From assembly GCA_032622095.1 (NCBI GenBank), contig CP136069.1, forward strand, positions 182,515,122-182,579,121: a DNA stretch of 64,000 bases, written 5' to 3'. How positions within the stretch are numbered: position 1 is the first letter of the stretch; each line of letters begins with the position of its first letter. This stretch comes from Siphonodentalium dalli (taxonomy: Eukaryota > Mollusca > Scaphopoda > Gadilida > Siphonodentaliidae). Shown one piece after another: positions 23,985 through 36,180 of the stretch. Below the pieces are notes generated by a model, which saw only the letters and a program-made list of their open reading frames with translations, made no database searches and was not told where the DNA came from. The translations under genes and the position numbers were made by a program.

Positions 23985-24605
23985 TCTAACAGTAATTTCA
24001 ATGGCTTATAAACTCGTCGACCATGTACGGCAAACCAATGGCCATCGTCGAGCAACTGGCAAACTCCGCCAGATAAAGATTTCGAGTTATAAGAGTCCAC
24101 GATGGAAACATGTGGATTTGAACCATTATCGCCAGCGCTGGATATGCGTCCACGAGTTTCTGTTTTACAGCACAAGAAAATATTTTGACACTACTCACTG
24201 ACTGATTCTGCCATGTATAAGACATACCTAGATTATTTAGTTCCGTTCGTACAAATTTTAGCCATGGGATATTTACCGATTCCTTCGCACTTGATTCTTT
24301 CATAATGGTGTAAAGGATATATGGGAGGCTGGTGCCTTCCATAGTTAATATCTTGTTCCAGTATATTAGGGGATTTGCCTTCATTTTCGTCACGATTGGT
24401 AAGATTCCCAGCTCTCCGTATATAAATGTTTGAGAAGTCGACTTGTTCAAGTTAAGAATAAAACGTAGAAACCATGTTTCTATTTTTCTGAAACATTCAA
24501 GGTTTTCAAACCCCCCAGATCGCGGCGCCGTATGTAATGATAGGGGTGATAGGAAGACAGTCAGTCATGACTATATCACCCCTAGCAATATACATGTATA
24601 GTCTA
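23985..24605 (-). mobile_element. LINE C-terminal fragment
   Basis: The minus strand carries the thumb region and C-terminal part of a LINE polymerase. A YGAAIWG box near 24,520 is followed, after a one-base frameshift in a G run, by FENLECFRK, then YGELGILPI and WLKFVRTELNNLG. The open part is 24,450-23,998. Both ends are cut and no RT catalytic motifs remain. It lies just upstream of the membrane-anchor exon. It belongs to a different LINE subfamily from copies A to C. Confidence 0.7.
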
Positions 24606-25739
24606 TCAATATTATATTTATTTGTAATTGTACTTTCCATGTGTGTATATTGTAAATACAAATTATCCTATCCTATGATAGGTACAATAGATATTTCATA
24701 AACTTCGAGTATAGATTCGACCAATATAGTTTGTTACTGTGGGCTGTGTTAATTAATGCGTCCATTGCCTTTTCGCGATATTACAAGCAACTTATGACAT
24801 AGTTGGGACTTGAGATGGTCTTAAGTTCAAACTTCAGTCGTAAGTGCGTTTCACGAACAAGGTTCTAACTTAACATGGTCTTAACTTTGGTCTTAACTTT
24901 AAGTCTGGTGTGAGGTGTCTTACGACTTAAGTTAAGACATACGTTATGATCCGCATTTGGTCCGAAATGTGGATGGGATCTAGTTCATGTATATATTATT
25001 ATAAACACATTTAACTGAATAACATCTTGCTAACACGGAGGTGTGTTTCAGAAATGGTAGTAATTAATAACCAACTAGTACGCTATAGTAGTGACGTGGC
25101 CAGTGGTTTCAAGATTGGCGGGGTGTCCACTACTAACTGTAAACCGCCAAGACCGAACTATATATACATTTATAGTTGCTGTAACAAAAATAATATATTT
25201 CCATAGACTTGGACAGCATTTGCGATTCAAATCATACAATCGTACTGTAGACAATAATCATGTTGTTACAATTGGTCCGAACATTTTCACATCGAGGATA
25301 ATAGTGAATGATTTATACTCAGCTGTTTGATAAATGCTGGTGTCGGCTATTATTATTATTTACTTACCTTTCTATATTATTATGTTATAATTTGATTGTA
25401 AAATGTATTTTTGTTAAATTTTGGAAATAATAACGTATATATGTACCCCGGATATATCGGCAGAATAATAACACATAATATATATTATTTTATTATTATT
25501 ACGTATATTATCATAATCCACCCACGTAAATCTCAAATCCTATACATTTATTACATCTGCATCACTTTTTTATTAACTATGAAATAAAAATATATATAGC
25601 ATGTATATAGCATACGGACCGATGGCACACCGGGATCCGCGAACGAACATATATATCTATGAACCGGCCATCTATTCACGTGTTGTTAATTATATACGCT
25701 CTTTGTTAAAAGTCGTCGCTTTGGTTTTATTAAAACATC
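24606..25739. other. No gene seen; CTTAAG-rich segment
   Basis: At 24,815-24,950 there are repeated TCTTAA/CTTAAG words and CGTTTCACGAACAAG. A loosely similar inverted segment is at 27,265-27,325, so the two could be ends of an old element that contains the MITE at 25,742. The match is weak. The rest is AT-rich with (TTA)n-like tracts near 25,470. Confidence 0.3.
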
Positions 25740-25741
25740 TA

Positions 25742-26516
25742 CCTTACTCGTATTTAAATTCGCGCAGTACTATTTTTCGCTCAGTTTTTAATTCGCGCAC
25801 TTTGAATTCGCGCGCCTAGCTGCGCGATTTCAAAACTGACAAAACTGTTTTCGTAAATTGATTTGATGATGCAGTTTCAGATCTTAATTGTCCATGAAGA
25901 TATGTGTGTATATTAAACACCATCACGACGTCTTTACATCGTGCATAAATTAACATAACTGCATCATCAATGTGTTGTGAAGACTGGCGTGTGTATACGC
26001 TCCAAATAATTATTCTAATATCGAAATAGTTATAAACATAATTTAAATGAACTCAAGGAAGTAAAACCGCAAGCACGTAAAGAAACTTTTATAAGAAAAA
26101 ATCAAAACTTGGCTGTGGGTTGTGTTGACATTAACAAAGTCAGACTGTTTGGTCACGGTGTCACGCCAGCGTTGTCAATAGGGCGACGTGCATCTTCAGT
26201 CTGCATTATGTGTATTTCTTACAAGTATTTCAACATCAATGATGTTACGATGATTTGTTGCTGTATAATTATGTCATACATCTACATATCATCAATGGTT
26301 TATGCACGTGGTTGCCCGTATGTAAAATATAGTCCTACAAGCCCAAGGTCCAACGTTCCGCAATGTATATACATGTAACTCGTCGACATATAGCCTTCTT
26401 GTTTCCCTGTGGTTTGTTCTAAACTCAGGAGTCGTACTATATTTCGCTGAGTTTTAAATTCGCGCACTGACAGGTGCGCGAAAAATAGTACCGCGCGAAT
26501 TTAAATACGAGTAAGG
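25742..26516. mobile_element. 775-bp MITE with TA target duplication
   Basis: The ends are inverted repeats beginning CCTTACTCGTATTTAAATTC and running 39 bp with one mismatch (25,742-25,780 and 26,478-26,516). TA flanks each end (25,740-25,741 and 26,517-26,518), as for Tc1/mariner-type and related elements. Inside the left end AATTCGCGC recurs. There is no transposase, so it is non-autonomous. Confidence 0.8.
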
Positions 26517-26518
26517 TA

Positions 26519-29343
26519 TGCAAAATTGTCGTTCAACGTAGCCATGTACGTACTTTCGAAGTTCATACGCAGTGTGTTAATTATAACAGGCGTTTGTCAA
26601 CAGAACCAGTGCAAATGGCATTAACATCATTTATATATGGCTTCTTAAATTATGTCTCAGATTGGAAATAAGTCTATTTGGAGCACGATATGAAGTACTA
26701 TTCACATTAAAGCAATATAAATAAAGAGCGTTTTGTATTAGTATTCCATGACTGTAGGCAATTAATAAAGAGCGTTTAGCTCGGTGCTTCCATCGTGGTG
26801 TATTGCATGTGTATGCCCTCTTGGCGACATATTCTGTTTCCTAGTAGTATAGATGCTCCAAAGACGTAAAATATATTAGAACCTAATATCAGCAACCGAA
26901 AGGAGCGAACCTATGCCCCGCATAGCCTTAATGGCATGTTATATGGGTGAAAGTTCACCTTCAGAGTTATAACTGAAATGATATATTGGAGCTCGTTATG
27001 TTTGTATATAATAGGCATTAGAAGCATACAGCTATGTGTGGATGGAATCTGACGCGAAAACACAGTTAAAAAGCGCGCTCATGCAGTATATATGCACCAG
27101 TCACTATACTAATTATCGCCCTTGCATTACAATATCATAATTATTCTTAGACATGCCCCAGTATCTATCACCAGACCCTGTACCTAGGCATATAACATAC
27201 ACAGAACCAATATTTTCTGCGCATAGCTGTAATAAATTGCCGAGAGCCAGTCTAAAAGCGCGGTAACTAAACTTCCTACTTAAGATGGACTTAAGATTGT
27301 TTTATGAAACGCGTTCGTTGCATGTACCACTCAATGATCTTTTAGACGATAAGTAGACAGCGAACAGGATCCACGACCACGCTTCAGCATACGATAAAAT
27401 ATTTCAGATCTAGCTTCCAGTTTAATTTGGCGATTGGTTCTCGAATTTCGGCATGTCATGTTATCAAAGAGAATTTGATGAAACGAGTGCTGCCTGTGGT
27501 GATAATTGCGTAGATATCATTAGTGCCCATGGCTCTCCCGTGAGGTCACGCCACGGGTAATAAATCATACATGTTCACTGGAATGCAGATGTTGTGCTAT
27601 ACTATAGCAGCCGACTTCCAAAACATCGGAAATTTATATTTTGTTTGAATGCTTACAATACATACAACAAAGTTGCTATACATAAGGTAAATGGTCAATA
27701 GTCTTGGAAGGTTTGTTTTGGAGTTAGAACATTTCCGTGACGTCATCCATTGTTTGTAGCAGGTGTCTGTCCTTACGAATAAACCCAATGTGCTTGTTGT
27801 ATTGATGTCTATTTGACACAAGCGTTGGATACCTGGGTGTGACAATTGGATATCACGGATATCCAACTGTTGGATATTACAAATATCCAATTGTTGAGAC
27901 AATAAGTCAGACACTTGGTTCGATTCAAGTCGTCGCTCCCAATATGGTGGGACTGAGGTGGGAGGGGGGTCTTACACACAAACACACAGCAGTATCAATT
28001 TAGAAAATACATTATAACGCCAATGTAAGTTATCCATCGAGGTCCGGTGACCGATCGTTATTTACTGCGAAGATCTTCAGGTCATCGCATGTGCTGCGAA
28101 ACGGTATGTCGTGATTAAAATGATGCCTATATAGGCATTGTATTCCCACAACACTCATTGATTGACCAACTATGCACTCCCAAGCATTCAATCAAAAGAT
28201 TGGTCCACTTATAAGCGTTACTGATATGCGCTGTCACATCATGTTTTCTTATAGCAAGCAAATGCAGGGACGTATCGACATAAAATGCGGGGAGGCGACA
28301 CATCATGCCAAGTATTTAAATGTTGATAATCCAAATCAGTTTTTAATGCCGAGTACGCCACACTAGAACTAGTGGAATAGTGGAACTAGTGGAATAGTTA
28401 CGTTGATTACATGGAATTTCATAAAATGCGGAAATTGAAGATCGTTTTACACAGGCAACGACTACTATATATTTACAGTAAATAAACCTCATTCGATAAC
28501 TTACGTTGGTCAAGAACTGCATGCTTGTAAATCCAACTTCGAATTCATAGAATAAATAAAACCGATAAACAGTATTACGAAAACGGCTCCTCAAGGAAAT
28601 TCTATTATTTTTATTCCAATATAATATTAACGGAAAACATCAGATGAATCATCGGCCGGATCGTCATTTACCTCCGGGCGCTTATGATGTTTCTTTCGCT
28701 TATAAAACGGACGACATGCTGATAACATGTGACTATGTAATATCCATTAAAACAACGTCGACACAGAAAGTTTCGAAAATTACTTCGTTCGTCTTCGCCG
28801 GACGAAAATAGCACACAAGTACAAAAGCAGAATCAGTTTTGACAATAAGTCAAACATTACTTATCTAGAATGCTAAGTCTAACTTTAAGTCCCCCTTTCG
28901 AATGCGAAGTGTGGTTGCGTCACGTTTTCAACCAATGTCATATTCGTATTCACGTTCGTTCGTGTGTGTTCGGTCCACATTCTGAAAGTTTTGGAGAAAA
29001 AATAGCAAACAAGTGCAACGAACGCCGGGTAGTATTTTGTGACGTGTGCATACTGTAACTGAGTTATACTCAGGGGGTATTTATACATTACCCGGCGATG
29101 ATCGTATTCGCTTTATCCGGTAGCGATAACAATATAGTGTTTATACTTCGCCGGATAAGAATTACAGCTATCCGGATACTCAGCTATACGGTTTTCAACT
29201 TTCGGATAAAATTATTTAGTACAAGCACCTGATTGTCGTATGGATTCTAATTCGCTCTGCGGTTAAGTTAGATGTTTATCTGGGGTCATGCCGTCATGGG
29301 TGATTTTCTTTCAACAATTAACTCGAACAATATTATTGTGCAA
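26519..29343. other. No gene seen
   Basis: Mixed AT-rich sequence. At 28,365-28,400 GGAACTAGTGGAATAGT is repeated two to three times. At 29,085-29,220 CCGGCGA/CCGGATA words recur and echo 32,830-32,930, possibly decayed ends of one element. Open frames such as 27,597-27,914 show no domain. Confidence 0.4.
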
Positions 29344-29759
29344 TCGCTGATAGACAAGCCCGCTTTTCACCTGTGTATATATTGGTCAGTGTGCCAGTTT
29401 GATTGTCTCTAATCAGCTGTCCGTCGGTGGTCACGCACCTTGGTTATAAGCTGTTATTATAAATACTAACTGATGATGGTACACGTACTCTACATGTGCA
29501 TGGTACATTTGTTGCGCATTCGAGGGAATTAAATGTGCGTGTTCATGTATCGCTGATAGACAAGCCCGCTTTCACCTGTGTATATATTGGTCAGTGTGCC
29601 TGTTTGATTGTCTCTAATCAGCTGTCCGTCGGTGGTCACGCACCTTGGTTATAAGCTATTATTATAAATACTAACTGATGATGGTACACGTATACTCTGC
29701 ATGTGCATGGTACATTTGTTGCGCATTCGAGGGAATTAAATGTGCGTATTCGTGTTCAT

Positions 29760-29761
<2 letters not shown>
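29344..29761 (+). repeat. Tandem duplication of a 206-212-bp unit
   Basis: Copy 1 (29,344-29,549) and copy 2 (29,550-29,761) both start TCGCTGATAGACAAGCCCGC and end GTTCATGTA. They are about 97% alike apart from a 6-bp insertion (TATTCG) near the end of copy 2. The recency suggests slippage or unequal exchange next to the unstable microsatellites that follow. Confidence 0.9.
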
Positions 29762-29800
<39 letters not shown>

Positions 29801-29815
29801 GCATGTATATGTATG

Positions 29816-29886
<71 letters not shown>
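29761..29886. repeat. (ATT)n and (AT)n microsatellites
   Basis: About 12 units of TTA at 29,761-29,797, a short unique piece, then 34 units of AT at 29,819-29,886. Open frames across it give only Ile/Tyr strings. Confidence 0.98.
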
Positions 29887-29888
<2 letters not shown>

Positions 29889-30499
29889 AAGAATGGGATG
29901 GCACGTTTCAATGGATTCAAACTAAATGGACAATTTGTTCAATAATCTAAATCTGAGTGCGCCGTGGACATATATACACAGGGACGGGTCTAGAGGGTCT
30001 GATTTGGAGGTGTGGGGTTGTTCATCTTTGAAATTTCCAACTGCACCAAACCTTGAATCTCACCAAACTCACAAGTTCGCGTAAATCCATGTACGCACCC
30101 CGTTGGGAACTTGGGCTCTAATCTAACTTTCCACTCACAGTAATCCTCTAGACGGCCCCGTATTTGAGCGACTTCCTTTAGATCTGAACCTGTGTCTAAA
30201 CCTGAAATTGCCCAATCATAACATGTTTAGTGGTCTGACGTCAAGCAGCTTGAACCAAGATTTGATTCAGTTAAATTAAATTAGATAGCTGTTTAACTGA
30301 CGACAGGGGCGGGACCAAGACATAATATTATCGACCGACCATGGTTATGGCCAGGTGTGAGAATTTTTTTTAATCTGAACCCTGAAAATTGCAGCATCCA
30401 GCCTTAAGATTTCCAATTGTTGGACATTTTCCAAACTTGACACGCTTCTAAGGTTGGATCATTTCCAACTGATGGCCATTTCAGTCCAACAATTTGGCC
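29887..30499. other. No gene seen
   Basis: No coding exon or clear repeat boundary recognised. Confidence 0.4.
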
Positions 30500-31157
30500 A
30501 AAAATGATGGTGTATCAATTTTGGTGCCCCTCTCCCTTTCAGTCCACCCCTGACTCGAATGACGCCACTTTTGACAGCTTTAAGCCACGCCATTAGACAC
30601 CTCATACCATGGGGATGAATTTGTATAAGTTTCGTGGCAATCGACGACTAAACAAATTCTTATCAGATTTAGTACCCACCCACCGCCCCCATCCCAAATC
30701 TCTCATCCCAACGACACCAATTTGTCGTCTTTAAATTACTCAATAAGATTCCTTGTATCATGGAGAAGATCTCAGAAGAATGCGCATCAATTTGGTAAAA
30801 TTCGGCGCTAAAATAATTTTTTGATAAATTGTTATGCCCCTCTCCCCTTCCGGGCATCGCTGACGCGAACGGCGCAACTTTTGAAATATTTAGACCACAC
30901 CATTAGATTCCTCATATTATGGGGATGATTATATATAAGTTTGGTGGAAATCGGCGAAAAAAAATTGTTCTGCCCTCCCCCTTTTCTGCCCCTGACAACA
31001 ACGGCGTCACTTTAGAAAATTCTAACCCTCGCCATTATCTTTCTCGTAAAAATTTACCCATAATAGACCCCTTTTGTGCCATCTAGGTGGTCCCCTGTGA
31101 ATTTATATAGAACACAGACAGACAGGCAGACAGACGGACAGACAGACAGACATACAT
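30500..31157 (+). repeat. Degenerate repeat of about 300 bp ending in a CAGA microsatellite
   Basis: Three decayed copies share CCCCTCTCCC, GACGCCAC-TTTT, CGCCATTAGA, ATGGGGATGA and TATAAGTTTCGTGGCAATCG. They start near 30,525, 30,837 and 30,966 (the last shortened). The 3' end is (CAGA)n at 31,115-31,157. Unlike the array at 42-57 kb it is strongly diverged and short. Confidence 0.65.
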
Positions 31158-31440
31158 TCGCAAATATAGATATAGATAATCCAATCCGAATGATTAGACA
31201 CCAATTTGTAGATGTACTATGCGACGAAAAGATCTCAAAACTGACAATGACCATGCTTTTGGTGCGACAATCACTTCACAGGCTGTCTATGAACTGAAAC
31301 AAACCATTAATAATGTTGTTTAAATATCTTTAAAATTACAAATAGCAATACCTCAAAGTTTGAGTTAATTGGATAGTAATAATTTCGGCATTTCCATTTC
31401 TAAAAAGTTTCATTTCACTATATACTGCCCAACCATACAT

Positions 31441-32738
31441 ACTTTTTTTTATACTTTAAATATATTTTATTTGTAATAATACAAAGTGGATTGGGGCACA
31501 AGTTACATAACTTAATGAGCCCCTCTCCAGTATACATTGTTACAAAATTACATAATTGACAAAGTGGCACAATAAGTAACTTATTTACAGCTGTGTGTAA
31601 TGTGAGAGAATGGTGACTGGTGAATGATGATCTTGCGGATCGTTAGGAAAGGATGATGTAAGGTGGTGGGGGTGCCAACGTCGATTGTGTTTATTTAAAA
31701 CATTGTTATGGCCGAGCAAGTACCAGGTCGAAAAAAGCAATAAACAACAATAAACATATTTATGTCCTACTTATTAATTTAAGTTAATATCATTTGTCAG
31801 AAACGTTTAGTTTCCGTAATAAAATGTTGTACTATTTTGAACAACTTCACATTTTGTTTTATATCTATGTTTTGGATGCCAGAAAGTAAATCATTCATAT
31901 GTGTTAATTTGAGTCCTTCTCTGTGTAGCGAATGATACATTTCTATTCGTTCTGATTGGTACAGGGAACACATGAAAAGGTAATGATATGCATCTTCGCA
32001 TTGGTTGCCGCATGCGCAACGTGGGCTGTCAGATATGTAGTTTTGGAATTTATCAGACTTTAGATCACTGCAATAGTTCCGTAATTTTGCGTGAAGTACG
32101 TTACATTGCCTGCGTCCCGTGTAGAAATACCTCGGGGGTCTAGTGACGGGGTCAATTATTCTAAGATACGTTTTGAAATCTGAAATTGTGGGGGCATCTG
32201 TTATTACGGACGGCATATCATTCCACGCTTTTATGGTTGAAGGGAAAAATGACTTTTTGTAATTCTCAGTGTTACTGAAATATGTGTAAAAAATTTCGGG
32301 ATATCTGAATTCATACTCTGATATATCAGCTATTCTGGGTGGTAATATGTTTGTGAGATAAATAGGGGCATTCCGATTGATAATGTTGTACATAGTTTGT
32401 AATTTGTGTAATTCACGCCTCCTCCTCAGTGGGGGCCAGCCTACTTCTTTCATTGTGTTTATATCAGAGACTGATCGTGTGAGTCCACTGACTATTCTGG
32501 CTGCATCAATGTGTAACCGTTCAAGTTTATCCATTTGATATTTAGGTGCATTTGCCCATACTACATCGGCATAATCGTATAATGGTAAAATATACGTTTT
32601 ATATATGTTTTCTAGGGTCTTCCTATCGAGCTGGTATTTAAATCTTCTTAGTTGTGATAAACGCGAGGCTATTCTTTTAATAGTTGCATTGATATGATTG
32701 TTCCATGACATATTTGATTGGAGTTCAAGACCATACCA
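31441..32738 (-). mobile_element. 5'-truncated LINE of a second family, copy D
   Basis: A non-LTR retrotransposon on the minus strand, truncated in the RT thumb. Its 3' UTR ends with AATAAAATAT and a poly(A)-like run (plus-strand T run at 31,443-31,450). The 3' UTR also holds a GGGGC...GCCCC stem (31,491-31,521). It is not the family of copies A to C. Confidence 0.8.
31797..32738 (-). pseudogene. LINE polymerase C-terminal domain, copy D
   Basis: Open for about 310 codons from YGLELQSNMSW (near 32,735) to the stop at 31,797; the residues before that belong to flanking DNA. Landmarks are the thumb YDYADVVWANAP, then WPPLRRRRELHKL, FYTGRRQCNVLHAKLRN and a CXCX8HX4C knuckle. This C-terminal wording is usual in jockey/CR1-group elements. 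No RT catalytic motif remains. Confidence 0.8.
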
Positions 32739-33058
32739 AAACCATACATCTAACAGGAAGCGGTGCAGTTCAGTGAGAACTAAAACGAAAACTATTAACA
32801 AGTAAAGGAGACACATGAATATATGCGTATCTTCGCCGGCGATGTGTAAACACTCTGCCTAACCTTCGCCGGTTAACGGGTTCGCCGGGTAACGGCTTCA
32901 TCGGCTATGTGTACACGTCACCTCAGCCTATGATTCTGGCAAAATTCACTCTTCTCACCCGTGCTAATGTGGAAATGAGTAGTTGTTTGGAGCATTCAAT
33001 GGGCAAATGCGCCCGACAACAACGTGTTAATTAATTAGATTAAAGCGTGGGGTAAGCT
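32739..33058. other. No gene seen; CGCCGG-rich segment
   Basis: CTTCGCCGG, TTCGCCGGTTAACGG and TTCGCCGGGTAACGG occur within 32,828-32,900, echoing 29,085-29,220. No coding region. Confidence 0.4.
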
Positions 33059-33334
33059 ATAGTCGCCGACAAAGACAATACCACACCCTCGTGGACGTGT
33101 TATCGCCAAACTCGAGGGTGTCGCCAAACCCGAGAAAATGGGAAAGTCATTTTCACGTATATGATATGGGGATATGTTGGTTTCTCATCGTAAAACAGAC
33201 AACGAACAACGTATGTGTATGTCCACACGAAGCAGGAGTATTTATCCACCCGCTGTCTATCAGTTTTCCCAGATCAAACCATTTAATATCTTTTTGCGAA
33301 TTTTTTCAATAGTGTTTTTGCTTTCGCTCACTCA
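33059..33334 (+). repeat. 276-bp direct repeat, left copy (outer part of the left inverted-repeat arm)
   Basis: Starts ATAGTCGCCGACAAAG and ends GCTTTCGCTCACTCA. The same segment, about 5% diverged, begins again at 34,996 directly after LINE copy B. The left copy abuts the truncated 5' end of that LINE and the right copy abuts its 3' tail, which is the geometry of a target-site duplication of unusual length. Confidence 0.85.
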
Positions 33335-34729
33335 CCCGACAAGGAGCAGTCAGCTCACCGTTCCTGTACCTCGTGTTTGTGGACGAGTTACTCACTTCTC
33401 TGCAAAAATCTTACTATGGCCTGAATATTTCTGAGATTAACTGTGCATCACCAACAACGGCGGATGACCTTTGTATCATATCGCTCAGTAAGTCTGGTCT
33501 GGACGAACTACTAAACATTTGCCAAGACTATAGTGCCAAATGGAACTTCAACTTCTCAACTACTAAAAGTATCGTCACAGTTTTTAACGAATCGCGTCGT
33601 GATTACAATCGTCAACAACGTAGATGGACGCTTGGCAGAGAAATTATAAAAGAATCCACTGAATGTCGTCACCTTGGAATAGTTCAGTCAAAATTTGATC
33701 ACAATACAGTCCGCGCAGACGAAGCATCACAGAAAATGCGCAGTAGTTACTTTTCGTTAGCAGGCACAAAATCACTTCAGATGGCTACACCAGTTACGAT
33801 GTGCAAACTACTACATAGTGTCGTTATTCCGAGAGCTCTCTATGGATCTGAACTTCTATCGAACCCCAACAACGAACAGATACACACCATCGAAAAGTCA
33901 CTTCGCACATGCGTGAAACACATGCAGTCTCTTCCCAGCCGCGCAAGCACAAACCTCTCTCTGAGTCTTGTTGGAATCATTCCTATTCGAAGGCAGCTTC
34001 ATTTGAGAAAACTAGCTTTCCTCGCAGATATAATCCACTTGCCTGATGCACGAGATATTCCTCTTCGTGTATTCTTATGTAAACTCTACCACTATAACTT
34101 GTTCGGAGTGAAAACCACAGGATTCGTTTCTGACATCATCGATATTCTTAGAATCTATGATCTCGACTCTCATCTTAACCAGTTTCTGTCAAGTGGATTT
34201 TTCATGACCAAAGCCAGTTGGAAACGTCTCACAAAAGCAAAATTCAAGGAGCGTCATTTTGAAGAGTGGCTGTCATCCTGTGTGAATGCAAATAACAGAT
34301 GCGATTTCTTCCACATGCGGTCCCAATGTCATCATGGAGTATATGGAAACTCCTGGCAGATCATCCAGAAAAATCTCAGGAGCTGAAAAATCTGGCACAG
34401 CTTCTCAACCGAACACTCTTCACCAACAATTCTAAATGTAAGCTATGTGGGTGTATATATATAACAATGAAATCGAACACATCACCACTTCGTGTAACAC
34501 TCCTGTCATGCATGATCTAAGATACCATTACTGGTGCATGATCATAGACCGTTTCGGTACGGATACGTTCGTCACTCTAGACTCTCTGCATCAAGACCAC
34601 TTCCATGCGATCCTGTTCGGTGTCGCATTTGGTCGCCAAATTCTTCTCGGAGTATTGTGGAGCGACTTCATTCTTGCTTCTGATGCAACATTCCTCTTCA
34701 CGTGCACACAACTAATCCGCCCAAGATAA
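33335..34729 (+). pseudogene. Frameshifted RT C-terminal region, copy B
   Basis: The first 1,050 nt are open (RT motif C again PTTADD, thumb PRALYGSELL, CVKHMQSLPSRAS). A frameshift at about 34,310-34,340 moves the homology to the frame reading SIWKLLADHPEK and KCKLCGCIY. A second at about 34,450-34,480 moves it to the frame ending HDLRYHYWCMIIDRFGTDTF with the stop at 34,729. Alignment with copy A shows these three pieces are one protein. Two frame breaks plus 5' truncation make it inactive. Confidence 0.85.
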
Positions 34730-34995
34730 CTTATGGGTGTTGCTAGCCCATACGGATGCGAGAGCGCTTCTTTCGTGGTGCCATTTCATTTATTACACAT
34801 TTCTGATAATCGCAGGTTCTTCGACGCCTCAACGGTCTGAACTATCTTTCTATATTCTGTTCCTAAATTGTAAAACATGTATATATCTTGAAACGATGTA
34901 CACCACGCATTAAGGCCATACAATATGTGTGGCCTTACGCATAATACACTTGTATATACATATTCTCCTCTATTGGAGGTAAATAAATAAATAAA
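33335..34995 (+). mobile_element. 5'-truncated LINE, copy B
   Basis: Same family as copies A and C, on the plus strand. It is cut at its 5' end in RT motif B (TRQGAVSSPFLYLVFVDEL) and runs to a 3' stem CTCC-loop-GGAGG (34,965-34,980) and a (TAAA)n tail at 34,979-34,996. It is inserted in the outer part of an inverted-repeat arm. Confidence 0.88.
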
Positions 34996-36180
34996 TAGTC
35001 GCCGACAAAGACAATACCATCACCCCCGTGGACGTGTTATCGCCAAACTCGAGGGTGTCGCCAAACCCGAGAAAATGGGAAGTCATATTCACGTATATTA
35101 TATGGGGATATGTTGGTTTCTCATCGTAAAACAGACAACGAACAACGTATGTGTATGTCCACGTGAAGCAGGAGTATTTATCCACACGCTGTCTATCAGT
35201 TTTCCCAGATCAAACCATTTAATATTTTTTTGCGAATTTTTTCAAAGTATTTTTGCTTTCGCTCACTTAAATTTTCGAGAACATCCACCCACTAGTATAG
35301 TTCCTGGACTTCCACGTTGCTAAAACAAATACCGGTGTATATTTGAATCTGTCAATGAGGCATAGGATTGAACATAATTTAAAAAATCAGTGTCGTTCTG
35401 GTGTAAACATTATTTATTTAGTATCCCAGATTTATACAACAATTTACAAAATGATGTTAATATATATATATATATGTAGGTATGATAAGTCTGAGAGAGA
35501 AGAGGATTTGACATCAAGCGCCAGGCGCTTATATGGAGCCATCTCCTCAGAAAAAAACAGTATTGCGTAATGAAAAGATAGTATTAGAGATCGAGAGGTA
35601 GGAGACAAAGGATATGTAGTGGAAAATAGAGACATGGATGAAGTAAAGGTCGAATTTAGAGGATGAAAAGTGAAACAAGACATTTTGACAAATATAAAAT
35701 TTGGAATCAGTGTCGTTCTCAATATCCCCGCGATATGGAGTGACCACTGTCGGCACAGAAAGATGTTAACGCCGCAGACGAAGATGTCACCAAACATCGA
35801 TCATCTGTGCAGTAAATATGCGTAGTACTTAAGGAATTCTGATGAGTTTTCGAGTGTTTTATGTGTATCTGGGACTGATCAATTGGACTGCGAATGTCAT
35901 CTGAAATATGAATGCATAACATATTCGAAATATTGTGTACATATCTATTATGAATATATTTCAATTGAAATTAATTTATTTATTTATCCATCTCAGCATT
36001 CAGATTTGCGATCTCAAAAAGGTGAATGAATGATAATGCGATGCCTTCATCACACGCACGTGAATGCTGTCGTTCGCATGCATGCAGCTAACCGGATATT
36101 CGTTTAGTATTAACATGCTTGGAGTTTGTATATAGACCACACATGCAGGACGAAACGATAGAATGTATCAACGATTTGTT
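34996..36180 (+). repeat. Left arm of a large inverted-repeat element
   Basis: This arm is present in inverted orientation at 41,080-41,722 continued by 59,674-59,859. Shared landmarks include ACCTCGTG-type ends with TATCGCCAAAC, the stretch CAGATCAAACCATTTAATAT, GGAGTGACCACTGTCGGCAC and, at the inner edge, TATCAACGATTTGT. Without the 305-bp insertion at 35,400 it is about 0.87 kb long. The two arms face each other around a core encoding LINE-like ORF1 and endonuclease. Confidence 0.85.
35400..35704 (-). mobile_element. 305-bp retroposon insertion with 15-bp target duplication
   Basis: AATCAGTGTCGTTCT stands on both sides (35,385-35,399 and 35,705-35,719). The inverted arm at 41,523-41,550 has the same site once and uninterrupted, so the insertion is proven within the window. 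The insert has an (AT)n tract and, on the minus strand, AAATAAATAATG near one end, which fits a SINE or a LINE 3' fragment. No coding capacity is recognised. Confidence 0.88.

Noticed and set aside
24815-27325. Inverted CTTAAG-rich ends as an element enclosing the MITE
   Set aside because: Similarity between the two ends is loose and no target duplication is visible, so it is not called as an element.
29671-29950. Ile/Tyr-rich frames across the microsatellite
   Set aside because: Pure translation of (AT)n and (ATT)n.
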